DNA of 32,339 bases from Gammaproteobacteria bacterium (GTDB taxonomy: Bacteria; Pseudomonadota; Gammaproteobacteria; GCA-001735895): assembly GCA_024222685.1 (NCBI GenBank), contig JAAEOZ010000621.1:1-32339 (forward strand), read 5' to 3'. Positions 1 through 9,600 of the stretch are shown here, piece by piece (position 1 is the stretch's first letter; each line of letters starts with the position of its first letter). The translations under genes were made by a program, and so were the position numbers. Below the pieces are notes generated by a model. It saw only the letters and a program-made list of their open reading frames with translations, did no database searches and was not told the DNA's origin.

Positions 1-332
1 CGCCAGGCCTCAACCCATACACATCGCATTTCCGGCTTAATTTCACAGTTTCCATCCAGCCTCACACCACCGCAGGGTCCGTTACGGATCGATTTTGGGC
101 AATTCATCGGGCAGGACATACCCGTATTGCTTAATGTACATTCACCACACATCTGACAATCAAATACCAGGCTCTTGGCGGTCTTTTCTAAAATTCGAAA
201 TGGTTTTTCCACACGTTGCGTACCAATCGCCCGCCACAACGGGTAAAGCCTGATAAAAAATGGCTCAAAAAAATAGTAAAACGCCTCGAGTTTTCTCGAA
301 TGCGTTACCGACCAATGGCGGATTCTGGGCAC
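1..332 (-). CDS. MetV-like methylenetetrahydrofolate reductase C-terminal (cysteine-rich) protein, partial
   Basis: The reading frame begins at a GTG at 332 and runs off the left edge after 110 codons. The GTG is preceded by AGGAGA at 343-338 with a 5-base spacer, which fixes the start. It lies 12 bases after the stop of the 70-residue gene, so it belongs to the same minus-strand operon. The visible protein has a dense cysteine cluster (Cys59, 62, 65, 74, 78, 87, 96, 104) with the segment CPMNCPKSIRNGPCGGVR. This is the signature of the MTHFR C-terminal family (PF12225, MetV-type), which in methyl-transfer pathways partners a MetF-type reductase and may carry an Fe-S or zinc site. Inference: it helps pass or oxidise methyl groups on tetrahydrofolate delivered by the corrinoid protein upstream. 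The remainder of the protein, and any fused MetF domain, lies outside the window. Confidence 0.8.
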   Translation of the reverse strand, partial: MPRIRHWSVTHSRKLEAFYYFFEPFFIRLYPLWRAIGTQRVEKPFRILEKTAKSLVFDCQMCGECTLSNTGMSCPMNCPKSIRNGPCGGVRLDGNCEIKPEMRCVWVEAW

Positions 333-344
333 TTCTGTCTCCTG

Positions 345-557
345 TCAGAAATTCAGTGCACGAGTTTCATCTTTGCCACTCGCACGGGTTAACTGTTCCA
401 GTACAACATCAGGATACTGTTCCTCAAGCTGTCTGACTAATAACTGAGCCTGTTCTTTCACATCACCGACAATCGCAAAACGTATATTACGCCGGCCTTC
501 CTTAAAAACAACCTGGCCGGGAATATCTCGCCAGTAAACAATCTTTAACTGCGCCAT
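345..557 (-). CDS. 70-residue PF13769-type ('virulence factor' domain) small protein
   Basis: A short basic and hydrophobic protein opening with the segment KIVYWRDIPGQVVFKEGRR. The YWRDIPxQV core is the hallmark of PF13769, named 'Virulence_fact' for historical reasons; its biochemical role is not established. Its ATG (557-555) lies inside the end of the DUF1638 gene (13-base overlap), so translation is probably coupled. It sits between DUF1638 and the MetV-like protein in a corrinoid methyl-transfer operon, which suggests an accessory role there rather than in virulence. No signal peptide or membrane segment is seen. The family call rests on the N-terminal motif remembered from the family and is fairly secure; function is unknown. 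Confidence 0.75.
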   Translation of the reverse strand: MAQLKIVYWRDIPGQVVFKEGRRNIRFAIVGDVKEQAQLLVRQLEEQYPDVVLEQLTRASGKDETRALNF

Positions 558-1159
558 AATGCTTTCTGCATAGCCGCATCAAGGGATGGCACCATTTCAC
601 CGGTTCCGGTGAAAACGCGTTCGAAACGCAAACCCAGCCTCTTCGCTGCGGATTTGGCCATTTCGGTAATTTCTTCTGAATCAGTTTGCGCCAGATAAAT
701 CAGTCGCGTGTAGTTACCGAAATACATCGGCAACAGATCTGCATGACGGTCCAGACCCAGCATCCTGTAAACCAGTCGATCAAAATGGCGGGCGAGAAAG
801 TCTGTTAGATAAAATGTTCCGGGCTCATCGTCCTGAAATTTTTCATAAGTCTCCATACCAGCGAGAAAATCATAACAGTGCGCCCCGGGAATTCGGCTTA
901 CGCCGCGTTCTTCGAGGACTCGATCCAGCTCACCGCTAGTGCCACAATCGCCATAGGCAACAAAGATGTGCTCGTACAGGTGACGTGCTTTGTCGATTTC
1001 CTCGGCTACAGCCTTAGGTATTTTTTCGGGGGTAGCGTGTAAATCAGCGGTAATGGCCTGCAAATCCATCTGCGACCACTGACTCAGTTTCTTTATATCG
1101 TTGACTTCACGCGCGACAGCGGCGCAGGTAATCACCAGAATCGAGGCTGCCTTTTCCAT
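545..1159 (-). CDS. DUF1638 domain protein
   Basis: A 204-residue protein with no membrane segment. It opens with a hydrophobic strand ending in a cysteine (ILVITCAAVAREV) and continues with IFVAYGDCGTSGELDRVL, IPGAHCYDFLAG and GTFYLTDFLARHFDRLV, all typical of DUF1638 (PF07796). The conserved cysteines (Cys11, the GDCG cysteine, the HCYDF cysteine) look like a metal- or cofactor-binding set. DUF1638 genes recur beside corrinoid proteins and methyltransferases, as here, but no reaction has been assigned to them. The gene follows the corrinoid gene after 33 bases and overlaps the next gene by 13 bases. No strong Shine-Dalgarno is seen; the ATG at 1159 gives the expected family N terminus. Confidence 0.85.
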   Translation of the reverse strand: MEKAASILVITCAAVAREVNDIKKLSQWSQMDLQAITADLHATPEKIPKAVAEEIDKARHLYEHIFVAYGDCGTSGELDRVLEERGVSRIPGAHCYDFLAGMETYEKFQDDEPGTFYLTDFLARHFDRLVYRMLGLDRHADLLPMYFGNYTRLIYLAQTDSEEITEMAKSAAKRLGLRFERVFTGTGEMVPSLDAAMQKALWRS

Positions 1160-1192
1160 GTCGCACTTGAATACCTGTTACCGCCTGCAAAC

Positions 1193-1903
1193 TTAGCGGG
1201 CTCGAATTTCCGCAACCAGCTGTTTGGCGGTATCAGCCGCTACTGCCGCATCGCGACAATAAGCATCGGCACCGATCGCCTCACCGAATTCCTGATTAAG
1301 AGGCGCGCCACCGACCAGAATGATATAGTCATCACGAATGCCTTTTTCTTTCATAGTGTCTATCACTACTTTCATATATGGCATGGTTGTCGTTAACAAC
1401 GCAGACATGCCGAGAATTTCAGGCTTATGTTCTTCGAGGGCTTCGAGGTAGGCTTCTACCGGCGTATTGATACCGAGATCAATGACTTCAAATCCTGCGC
1501 CTTCCATCATCATGCATACCAGGTTTTTGCCGATATCGTGGATATCACCTTTTACCGTGCCAACCACCATTTTCCCGGCGGCAGGCTCGTCAGAATCGGA
1601 CAACAATGGCTTAAGAAGAGCCATACCAGCTTTCATCGAGTTGGCAGACATCAGCACTTCCGGCACAAACAGGATGCCATCGCGGAAATCGATACCGACT
1701 ATAGTCATGCCGGCAACTAGTGCTTCATTGAGTACTTTATTGGCACTCCAGCCGCGTTCCAGCAGAATTTCAGTACCTTCGACAACTTCCTCCTTCAGGC
1801 CGTTGTAAAGATCGTCGTGCATCTGCTCAACCAGCTCATCATCGGGCAGGGTCGAAAGATCCAGATCGTCTTCATCATCGTAATCGTCATCTACATCGGT
1901 CAT
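1193..1903 (-). CDS. Corrinoid (cobalamin-binding) methyl-carrier protein
   Basis: A 236-residue member of the MtbC/MttC/MtgC-type corrinoid proteins. After a very acidic N-terminal tail (residues 4-15 are nearly all Asp/Glu) comes the four-helix B12-binding cap (about 22-100), then the Rossmann-like B12 domain. The domain carries the DxHxxG signature DIHDIG (Asp120, His122, Gly125; His122 is the lower axial cobalt ligand), the SxL motif (Ser167, Leu169) and GGAP (198-201). The family accepts a methyl group from a dedicated methyltransferase and passes it to tetrahydrofolate or CoM. With MetV-like and DUF1638 neighbours, a tetrahydrofolate-linked demethylation pathway is inferred. The ATG at 1903 has a GAGG-type Shine-Dalgarno about 9 bases upstream. 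It is the first gene of the minus-strand cluster in this window; the partner methyltransferase is not in view. Confidence 0.9.
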   Translation of the reverse strand: MTDVDDDYDDEDDLDLSTLPDDELVEQMHDDLYNGLKEEVVEGTEILLERGWSANKVLNEALVAGMTIVGIDFRDGILFVPEVLMSANSMKAGMALLKPLLSDSDEPAAGKMVVGTVKGDIHDIGKNLVCMMMEGAGFEVIDLGINTPVEAYLEALEEHKPEILGMSALLTTTMPYMKVVIDTMKEKGIRDDYIILVGGAPLNQEFGEAIGADAYCRDAAVAADTAKQLVAEIRAR

Positions 1904-2215
1904 TTAATAAATCCTCACTAGAAAGGCATAGCACGGGCCAACATGCCGCGGGACTGCCAGAATAAAATTTAGCGGGTTCTGAATCTGACTTTGCAGCGAC
2001 TTCACATTACCGAAACGCGACAAAATTCACGAATGCCTCAAACCATTGAAAACTTTGTTGAAACAAGCAGTTAGAATCCATCATCAGGCACCACCGAGGC
2101 AAGTGTAATCCGATTAATCCTGTGTCGGCAAGGGGTAAATATCACCACTACCATAATCGCCGATAGCTACGGCGCAGATCAAAACCATATTGCAAGTGGA
2201 TCAACTACCGAAATT
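1904..2215. other. 312-base gap upstream of the corrinoid operon
   Basis: No supported gene on either strand. It must hold the promoter of the leftward corrinoid operon. I looked for a cobalamin riboswitch (B12 box, GCCACTG-type) on the minus strand and did not find a convincing one. There is a short palindrome GATTAATC near 2113-2120 and no clear Rho-independent terminator for the membrane-anchored gene that ends at 2216. Confidence 0.5.
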
Positions 2216-3364
2216 CTAATAAATCAGTGACTGCATTGTCTGTGCCTGGACGGCATTGTCTTCAGCGCCAAATCCGCTAAATAGACTATCTGCCTGGCTG
2301 AGGTATTGTCTGGCTCGATCCATTGCAAAATTTGAGTTGTACAGTATCGCCAGCACATCGGCGCCGCGTTCAAAAACAGCTGTTTCACTAGTCTTCCCCA
2401 GTAAACGACTGGCCTTGATACGCAACTGCCAGGCACGCCTGTGTTCACCCTCGCTACGGTAATGGTGGTAAAGCATTTTCAGATCCTGTGCCTGAGAAAC
2501 ATGCACCAGATCCTGCTCATACTGGCGAAACAGTGATTCGACATCTCTACCCAGAAAATCGAGTTCCGATGGATCATATCCACTGGATTTCAAATTTCCA
2601 ATGATGGTTCTGGCGCGATTCAACTGACCACTGGTTGCATAAAGCCTGGCCGCTTCAGCATTGGCCAGCTGTGCCTGATAGTCGTTGTGAAATTTCTGAT
2701 GAAACTGTGCCATCGTTTCAAGCGCACCAGCAGCTGCACCATACCGACGTATTTCAGTATTGGCAGCGATAACGACGTTTAAGTTTTCCTCGGCCTTTCG
2801 ATATTCCCCCAGAAAAATCTGGCTGCGCGCAAGCCAGAGTCTATCGTATGATTCAGCAGCATAACGCGCCAGTGCTCGCGCCTTGATATTTAACCTGCCG
2901 AGTTGCTGATAAGTCTTCGCCATGGTCAATTTATCATTCTGCCGACGCGCTATCTCCAATGCTTCCTGCAACAGCAGCTCGGCGGAATTAAGCTCCTGGT
3001 TGTCAATGGCTGCACTACCGAGTAGTAATAAAACATTGCCAAGTTGCCTGTCATCACCAGCTTCGACTGCATCGGCAGCAATTTCGAGTAAACGTGTATT
3101 AGCCTGTTTGAATTGATTACTGGATAACAGCGTCTCTATCTGCTGTTCCAGTTCCAGATTATTTAAATTGAGCAAATCGATATCGAGGGCCGATTCCTGC
3201 ACCCGGCTTAATTGTACCTCGGTGGACAGGGAGGATTGTGTCAAAGTAGATGGCTGAGGCTTGATTTCAGGCTCGGAATTCGACCACATCCAATGTGCGC
3301 ACACCAATAAAATCAGTATCGGTATGATGGTGGGTGAGTCCGTAAAATACTGTTTCAAATTCAC
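2216..3364 (-). CDS. Membrane-anchored helical-repeat (TPR-like) protein
   Basis: About 382 residues. Near the N terminus is a single hydrophobic segment (TIIPILILLVCAHWMW) following a short polar stretch, consistent with one inner-membrane anchor and a periplasmic body. The rest is almost entirely helical, with TPR-like repeats: a pair around SAELLLQEALEIARRQNDK and LTMAKTYQQLGRLNIKARA, and another around YRKAEENLNVVIA. Start choice: a TTG at 3385 opens the longest frame, but AGGAAG lies just inside it, 9 bases before a GTG at 3364, so the GTG is the better start. The gene stands alone and diverges from the esterase gene. No specific function can be assigned; scaffold or envelope-complex roles are typical of such proteins. 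Confidence 0.7.
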   Translation of the reverse strand: MNLKQYFTDSPTIIPILILLVCAHWMWSNSEPEIKPQPSTLTQSSLSTEVQLSRVQESALDIDLLNLNNLELEQQIETLLSSNQFKQANTRLLEIAADAVEAGDDRQLGNVLLLLGSAAIDNQELNSAELLLQEALEIARRQNDKLTMAKTYQQLGRLNIKARALARYAAESYDRLWLARSQIFLGEYRKAEENLNVVIAANTEIRRYGAAAGALETMAQFHQKFHNDYQAQLANAEAARLYATSGQLNRARTIIGNLKSSGYDPSELDFLGRDVESLFRQYEQDLVHVSQAQDLKMLYHHYRSEGEHRRAWQLRIKASRLLGKTSETAVFERGADVLAILYNSNFAMDRARQYLSQADSLFSGFGAEDNAVQAQTMQSLIY

Positions 3365-3401
3365 GTCTATGCTCTTCCTGCTCAATTGTAGTGTACGCTT
3401 C

Positions 3402-3429
3402 TTGCCAGAATTTTCAAAATCACGACAAT
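3402..3429 (+). promoter_or_regulatory. Candidate sigma70-type promoter for the esterase/oxidoreductase pair
   Basis: TTGCCA (3402-3407) and GACAAT (3424-3429) are separated by 16 bases, giving 5/6 and 4/6 matches to the -35 and -10 consensus. They sit 48 bases before the esterase ATG in the divergent gap. This is by-eye pattern matching only, and such matches arise by chance. Confidence 0.3.
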
Positions 3430-3476
3430 AGCGTAATAATAATTAATCGAAACCAGACCTCCAGCTATGAATCAGC

Positions 3477-4412
3477 ATGATTAACTATAATGTCGACCCA
3501 GAGATACAGATCTTTATCGATGAGTATCTAAAGATATCGAATAATCTTTCTACTGATACCAGTATCGCCCAACAACGTCAGTCATACGAGAAAATCTGCC
3601 AGCATTTCTGTTACCCTCACCCTGAAGGAATAACCTCCGATGATGCTCTGGTCGATGGTAGACACGGCAAAATTAGTATCCGTCGATATTATTTTCAACA
3701 ACCAGCACCCAATCAACCACAGATTATATTTCTGCATGGTGGTGGTTTCATTCTGGGTAGCCTGGATTCACACGACGATATCTGTGCAGAACTTTGCGCG
3801 GCTACCGGATTCAATACGATCTCCATAGACTACCGACTTTCGCCAGAGTTTTATCATCCAGTACATCTTGATGATGTCACCGATGCATATCTCCAGGTTA
3901 CTAATAAACGCTCCATCATGGTTGGTGTATCTGCGGGTGCAACTTTATCGGCTGCGTTATGTCATCGATTAAAAAATTCGTCTCAGCTTCCGCTCGCCCA
4001 GGTCCTGATTTATCCCGGATTAGGCGGTGATCTATTCAATCTCGAGTCATACCAGGTCAATGCTCAGGCACCATTATTAACTACCGATGACATTCATTTC
4101 TATCGAAAATCCAGATGCCTGAAGGATCCATTACCCCTCGATGACGCGGAATTCTATCCTCTCGCCGCCAGAGATTTTGGCGGTCTTCCTGCAACGGTTG
4201 CGTTTTCTGCTGATATTGATCCACTACGTGACGACGCTTCTTTCTATGTCGAGCAAATCAATAAAGCCGGAGGTAATGCAAAGGTTTATAACGAAGCCGG
4301 ATTAATTCATGACTACTTGCGCGCACGCCATACGAGCCAAAAGGCTGCGGACAGTTTTCGCAGGATCGGCGAAGCAATTAGCGAGTCTGGATCTGGAATC
4401 AGGCAGCATTAA
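3477..4412 (+). CDS. HSL-family alpha/beta hydrolase (carboxylesterase/lipase)
   Basis: A 311-residue esterase of the hormone-sensitive-lipase (bacterial family IV) type. It has the oxyanion-hole motif HGGG (residues 87-90, in IIFLHGGGFILGS), the nucleophile elbow GVSAG with Ser152, the acid in DPLRD (Asp248) and the catalytic His279 in IHDYLRA. All triad residues are present and in the usual order, and the length is typical. There is no signal peptide, so it should be cytoplasmic. It would hydrolyse a short-chain ester; the substrate is unknown. The following oxidoreductase starts 50 bases downstream in the same direction, so the two are probably co-transcribed and may act on one methylated or esterified compound (inference). 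An upstream ATG at 3467 is out of frame and hits a stop after five codons. Confidence 0.88.
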   Translation: MINYNVDPEIQIFIDEYLKISNNLSTDTSIAQQRQSYEKICQHFCYPHPEGITSDDALVDGRHGKISIRRYYFQQPAPNQPQIIFLHGGGFILGSLDSHDDICAELCAATGFNTISIDYRLSPEFYHPVHLDDVTDAYLQVTNKRSIMVGVSAGATLSAALCHRLKNSSQLPLAQVLIYPGLGGDLFNLESYQVNAQAPLLTTDDIHFYRKSRCLKDPLPLDDAEFYPLAARDFGGLPATVAFSADIDPLRDDASFYVEQINKAGGNAKVYNEAGLIHDYLRARHTSQKAADSFRRIGEAISESGSGIRQH

Positions 4413-4462
4413 TATTCCCGGCATGACTCAACTCTAAACCCAGGTACTGAGGAGACCTTAAT

Positions 4463-6532
4463 ATGAGCAGAGACCCAAGGTACGACATCTTATTTGAACC
4501 TGTAAAAATAGGCCCGGTGACGGCCAAAAACCGTTTTTATCAGGTGCCTCATTGCAATGGCGGTGGTTATCGGGATCCATCCGCAGTCGCCGAAATGCGT
4601 CGCGTCAAATCCGAAGGCGGCTGGGGAGTAATATTTACCGAGCAGACCGAATTACACCATAGTTCAGAGATCTCACCGTTCATCGAATTACATTTATGGG
4701 ACGATGATGACATGCCTATGCTCGCCAAAATGAGCGACGCCATGCACGAATTCGATGCACTTGCCGGTATCGAACTGGCTTACTCCGGCGTCAACGGGCC
4801 AAACTTATATAGCAAGGAAGTACCACTTGCACCCACTGCGATGCCAATACGTACTTTTACCAATGATCCGGTTTCTGCAAGGGCTATGACGCGAAAGGAT
4901 ATCCGCGATCTACGCCGCTGGCATCGCAATGCATTTAAGAGGGCAAAATCCGCAGGCTACGATCTGGTGTGTTTATACGGTGCACATGGATTTGGCATTA
5001 TTCAACATTTTCTATCGACAGCAACTAATCAGCGCTGCGATGAGTATGGTGGTTCGCTCGAGAATCGTTGCCGTCTCATGCGCGAACTCATCGAAGAAGG
5101 CAAAGATGCCATCGGCGATAGTTGTGGTATTACGCTACGTCTGTCTCTCGATGAAACAATCGGTGATCTGGGTTTTTCCAATAGCGAAGTGCGAGATTTG
5201 ATCGAAATGCATAGCGAGCTACCCGACCTCTGGGACCTCGCTCACGGCAGTTGGGAAGACTGTTCGGGACCCTCGCGCTTTACCGAAGAAGCGGCACAGC
5301 AGAAGTTAGTCACCGGAATAAAATCGCTCACGTCAAAGCCGGTAGTCGGTGTAGGACGCTTTACCTCACCCGATGTCATGGTGAAACAGGTTAACTCGGG
5401 CGTGCTCGATTTTATCGGCTGCGCAAGACCCTCGATCGCAGATCCCTTTTTACCAAAGAAAATCAACGAAGGCCGTATTGAAGATATCCGAGAATGTATC
5501 GGCTGTAACATCTGTATCAGCGGCGATATGACTATGTCACTATCCCGCTGCACACAAAACCCGACCTTCATGGAGGAGTGGCGCAAAGGCTGGCACCCGG
5601 AAAAAATACAGGCCAGAGGCGACAGCGAGTCGGTGCTCATCGTCGGCGCCGGCCCGGCTGGACTCGAAGCCGCCCGCGCGCTGGGGCTGCGTGGATATCA
5701 GGTTGTCCTCGCCGAAGCCACCACAGAACTCGGTGGCCGGGTCAGCAGAGAAAGACAGTTGCCGGGGCTCTCCGCCTGGGGACGAGTCGCCGACTATCGT
5801 GCATATCAGATCAGCCAGATGACAAATGTCGAAGTTTATCTGGACAACCAGCTGAGTGCTGACGATATTCTCGACTTCGGTTTTCAGCACGTCGCGCTGG
5901 CAACCGGTTCGCACTGGCGAAATGATGGTGTGGCGCGAATCCATCTAACAGCGTTTAACAATGATGCATCAATACCGGTCTTTACTCCTGACGACATCAT
6001 GACCGGTAAGGCCATCGAAGGCGAAGTGATCGTCTTTGATGACGATCACTATTACATGGGTGGTGTCATTGCCGAGAAACTGGTCGAACAGGGCGCTAAA
6101 GTCACGTTGATTACGCCTGCGGCTTATGTCTCAGAGTGGACTAACAACACACTGGAGCAGGCGACTATTCATCGTCGACTGGTTGAGCTTGGCGTTGAAG
6201 TCGTACTTAATCGATCGGTATCGCAAATAAGCCAGCAGAGAGTCGAAACCAGCTGCGTATTTTCTGGGCAAACAAACTCTCAACCAGCCGATGCTGTAAT
6301 TATGGTTACCTCCCGGACAGGTGACGATAGTTTATGGCTGGAACTCGAGGCCAGACAAAATGAATGGGCCAAAAGCGGTATCCAGAGCATAAAGCTTATT
6401 GGCGATGCCGAGGCACCCGCACCAATCGCCTGGGCAACGTATGCCGGGCACCGTTATGCTCGAGAGCTGGATATGCCCGATATTGGCGATGAGCTACCTT
6501 TTCGTCGCGAAGTGACTGGATTAAAGGATTGA
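4463..6532 (+). CDS. Trimethylamine/dimethylamine dehydrogenase-like FMN/4Fe-4S oxidoreductase
   Basis: A 689-residue protein with a strong Shine-Dalgarno (GAGGAGA at 4450). Residues 1-370 form an Old Yellow Enzyme-type TIM barrel. Cys31 in FYQVPHC matches the Cys30 that forms the 6-S-cysteinyl FMN link in trimethylamine dehydrogenase. Tyr172 and His175 in YGAH match its Tyr169/His172. The 4Fe-4S ligands are Cys345, 348, 351 and 363. Residues 391-425 carry the GAGPAG nucleotide-binding motif of the C-terminal ADP-binding region. The family oxidatively demethylates methylated amines and passes electrons to ETF. Odd points, from recalled residue roles: the substrate-bowl Tyr60 is Gln61 here, as I recall for dimethylamine dehydrogenase, and Trp355 is Asp355. 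Trimethylamine is thus unlikely to be the substrate; a secondary amine or another N-methyl compound is likelier. The last 48 bases recur near 13000. Confidence 0.87.
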   Translation: MSRDPRYDILFEPVKIGPVTAKNRFYQVPHCNGGGYRDPSAVAEMRRVKSEGGWGVIFTEQTELHHSSEISPFIELHLWDDDDMPMLAKMSDAMHEFDALAGIELAYSGVNGPNLYSKEVPLAPTAMPIRTFTNDPVSARAMTRKDIRDLRRWHRNAFKRAKSAGYDLVCLYGAHGFGIIQHFLSTATNQRCDEYGGSLENRCRLMRELIEEGKDAIGDSCGITLRLSLDETIGDLGFSNSEVRDLIEMHSELPDLWDLAHGSWEDCSGPSRFTEEAAQQKLVTGIKSLTSKPVVGVGRFTSPDVMVKQVNSGVLDFIGCARPSIADPFLPKKINEGRIEDIRECIGCNICISGDMTMSLSRCTQNPTFMEEWRKGWHPEKIQARGDSESVLIVGAGPAGLEAARALGLRGYQVVLAEATTELGGRVSRERQLPGLSAWGRVADYRAYQISQMTNVEVYLDNQLSADDILDFGFQHVALATGSHWRNDGVARIHLTAFNNDASIPVFTPDDIMTGKAIEGEVIVFDDDHYYMGGVIAEKLVEQGAKVTLITPAAYVSEWTNNTLEQATIHRRLVELGVEVVLNRSVSQISQQRVETSCVFSGQTNSQPADAVIMVTSRTGDDSLWLELEARQNEWAKSGIQSIKLIGDAEAPAPIAWATYAGHRYARELDMPDIGDELPFRREVTGLKD
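6485..6532 (+). repeat. 3' end of the oxidoreductase gene, copy 1 of a 48-base direct repeat
   Basis: These last 16 codons (GDELPFRREVTGLKD plus stop) recur at 12971-13018, in the same orientation, with 43 of 48 bases identical. The five differences are all A/G transitions, and three of them are silent, including TGA versus TAA. The two copies bracket the two signalling genes. Confidence 0.9.
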
Positions 6533-6604
6533 TGGTGTAACCACTAGATTAACCCCAATGGCGTCCTATACTAATACTATTCAAATAACCTATAACCCTT
6601 TATT

Positions 6605-9600
6605 TTGAATCAGGAATATATAAATCCTCGCGACGCTTCAAAGTCTAAACAGGAACTTCTGGATGAGGTTCACCTGTTGCGTAAAAGGCTATCAGAGATG
6701 GAAAGCAGCCTCAGCGCAAGAAAGCAACGCGAGCAAACCCTGTCGAGCACGATAAAGCTTGGATACTGGGAATGGGACGAGATAAAGCAATACCCCAGGT
6801 ATCTCTCCGAGGAATTTGCAACTATATTTGGACTGAGTCAGGAGCAACTATACGAAATATACCAGTGTGAAGAAGATTTATATCGTTTTATACATCCTGA
6901 TGATCTTGAACGATATAAACAGCAAGTATTGATATCAGCAAAGGATAAAAGTACAGACAAACAGGCTCGTGTGCATAACTATCGCATTGTCAGACCTGGT
7001 GGAGAAGTACGCTTCGTGCGGGAAATAAATATCGGAATTGTGGAGCGTGATGGTGTGCTGCTTCGATCCTATGGCGCTATTCAGGATACCACGGAGTATC
7101 ATCGGTCCCTGATTGAATCCCGAAAAAGTGAAGAACGATACGGTTCCCTGTTTTCGAAATTACCCATTGGCGTTCAGGAGCAGGACTGGTCCTCGATTAA
7201 AAAGTCGGTCGATAAACTGCAATCCGAAGGGGTCGAGGATTTAAAAGGATATCTTAAAAATAACCCCGCCATATTAAAGAACTTGGTGGATACAATCCAG
7301 ATCACCAGCGTCAATGATGCTATGTTGAAAATATACGGGGCCGAAACCAGAGAAGAGCTTGTCCATGACGAAGAAGATGTTGCGGATTGGTGGGATGAAA
7401 GATGGGCAGAGCTTTATGCCTCTGAAATTACCGCTCTCGCTGGCCCCAGCAGAATAAATTATGCAGAGCTCACAGAAACTCGTGTAGACCAGTCTAACTT
7501 TGAAACCCGCCTGATTACCAGTATTGTCAAAGGCGACGAAGACACCTGGCAAAGAGTTCTTACTATCATCGAGGATGTTACCGAACGCAAACAAAATGAA
7601 GTAGCATTAATCAGGGCCAAGGACTCGGCAGAACAGGCGAGCAGGGCGAAAAGTGAGTTTCTGGCGACGATGAGCCACGAAATCCGTACGCCTATTAATG
7701 GCGTGCTTGGAATGACCGAGTTATTAATGGGCGCCGATCTCGATATGCATTCCCGGCGTCTTGCAACCACCGCGCATCGGTCGGCCGAATCGTTACTCGA
7801 CATCATTAACGATATTCTTGATTTCTCAAAGATTGAAGCCGAAAAGATGGAGCTTAGCGAAGCAGGTTTTGACCTCAGGCAAGTACTTGAAGATGTACTC
7901 GAAATGATTGCTGGTCAGGCCCATCGAAAAGGCCTGAAGTGTATTGCAAATTTACCCCCCGACCTTCCGCGACTGGTCAGAGGTGATGCGGTACGGTTGC
8001 GCCAGATAATGGTGAATATACTGGGAAATGCGACCAAATTTACCGAGCATGGAGAAATCCGGCTATTGGCTAAAGTGGAAGCCCGAAGCGTTGACAAATA
8101 CCATATGGTCTTTGAGATTTCGGACACGGGGCCGGGTATCCCACTCGAACAACAGGAAAATATATTCAATGCTTTTAGCCAGGTCGACAGCACAACCACC
8201 CGCCGTTTTGGTGGCACCGGGTTAGGGCTGGCGATTACCTTGCGACTTTTAGACTTAATGGGCGGCCAGATAGAGCTTGAAAGCGCACCGGGCAGAGGCA
8301 CTCTGTTTCGATTAAAAATCCCACTGGCTGTTGGCAATAACGAGAACAGTCAGCCAAAATCGCCCGAAGCCCTGGTCAATTTACGCATATTGATAGTCGA
8401 CGATCATGCGATTAATCGCGATATTCTAAGTAATCAGGTGATTGCCTGGGGCATGCGCTACGACAATGTTGAATCCGGCATTAGAGCGATAGAACTGGTT
8501 CGTAAGGCGCAGACCGAGAATGACCCATACCGGATAGTCCTGCTTGACTGGCATATGCCGGACATGGACGGGCTCGAACTGGCCAGAACATTGAGCACTG
8601 ACCCAACTATCCATACCCCCCAACTGATCATGCTCAGTTCGACCGGATTTGACCCGAATTCTGAGACGGCGAAAAAAGCATCCATTACATGCTATTTGCA
8701 AAAACCGGTCAGACAGAAATTACTACTGGATTGCCTGTGCGGAGTGATAGGCGAAGAGCAGTCGAGCGGAACAACAGAAGCCGGGCAAGCACACCGGTTT
8801 GACTGCAAAATACTGCTCGCCGAAGACAATCTGGTAAACCAGGAAGTAGCGCTAGGCATGCTCAGGGCGCTGAGTTGTCAGGTGGATCTGGCTGAAAATG
8901 GTGAAGAAGCGGTGATAGCCGCAAAGGCAAAACGCTATGACCTGATACTAATGGACTGCCATATGCCGGAAATGAATGGTTTTACCGCGAGTCAACAGAT
9001 CCGTGACGATGAAAAACAGCAGGGTATTTCCCGAATTCCGATCGTGGCCTTAACCGCCGATATCAAAAAAGGTATTGAAGTTGAATGCGGCGAGGCGGGT
9101 ATGGATGGTTACCTGAGTAAGCCGTTTAGCCAGGCTAAACTATCGGCGTTATTAAGCCAGTGGCTAACGCCTACAGCAGAGGCAAGCAGCTCAACGGCGG
9201 AACAATCACCGCATGACGTGCTTGAAAAGCGGCTGGATACCGACGTTCTGGCCCAATTAAGACAACTGTCGAGTACCACTGGACGTGACATTCTCGGTAA
9301 ATCGGTCCGATTTTTTCTACAGCAAACACCTGAAGATATCATCAGGCTTCACCAGTCAGTGGCTCAAAACGATTATGAGTCGGTGAGAACCATCGCCCAC
9401 AGCCTGAAGTCATCAAGTGCCAATCTCGGAGCAATGACGCTCTCACAGCTATTCCAGCGGCTAGAAGACAGGGCTCATGATGAATGTGCGGAAGTCATAT
9501 CCGAACTATTGCCGGCGATTGATGCGCTGCTCCCCAAAGTGCTGGACGAGCTACGGCAAGAGATAGACATCGATAAGGAAAGCATCGCTAATCTGCCCGA

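Noticed and set aside
1427-1808. Plus-strand open frames opposite the corrinoid gene
   Set aside because: The minus strand here encodes the conserved B12-binding domain; the plus-strand frames overlap each other and lack start signals.
1904-2215. Cobalamin riboswitch upstream of the corrinoid gene
   Set aside because: No B12-box or matching stem pattern could be recognised on the minus strand.
5242-5944. Minus-strand open frames opposite the oxidoreductase gene
   Set aside because: They are antisense shadows of a conserved coding frame with clear motifs on the plus strand and have no homology-like features of their own.
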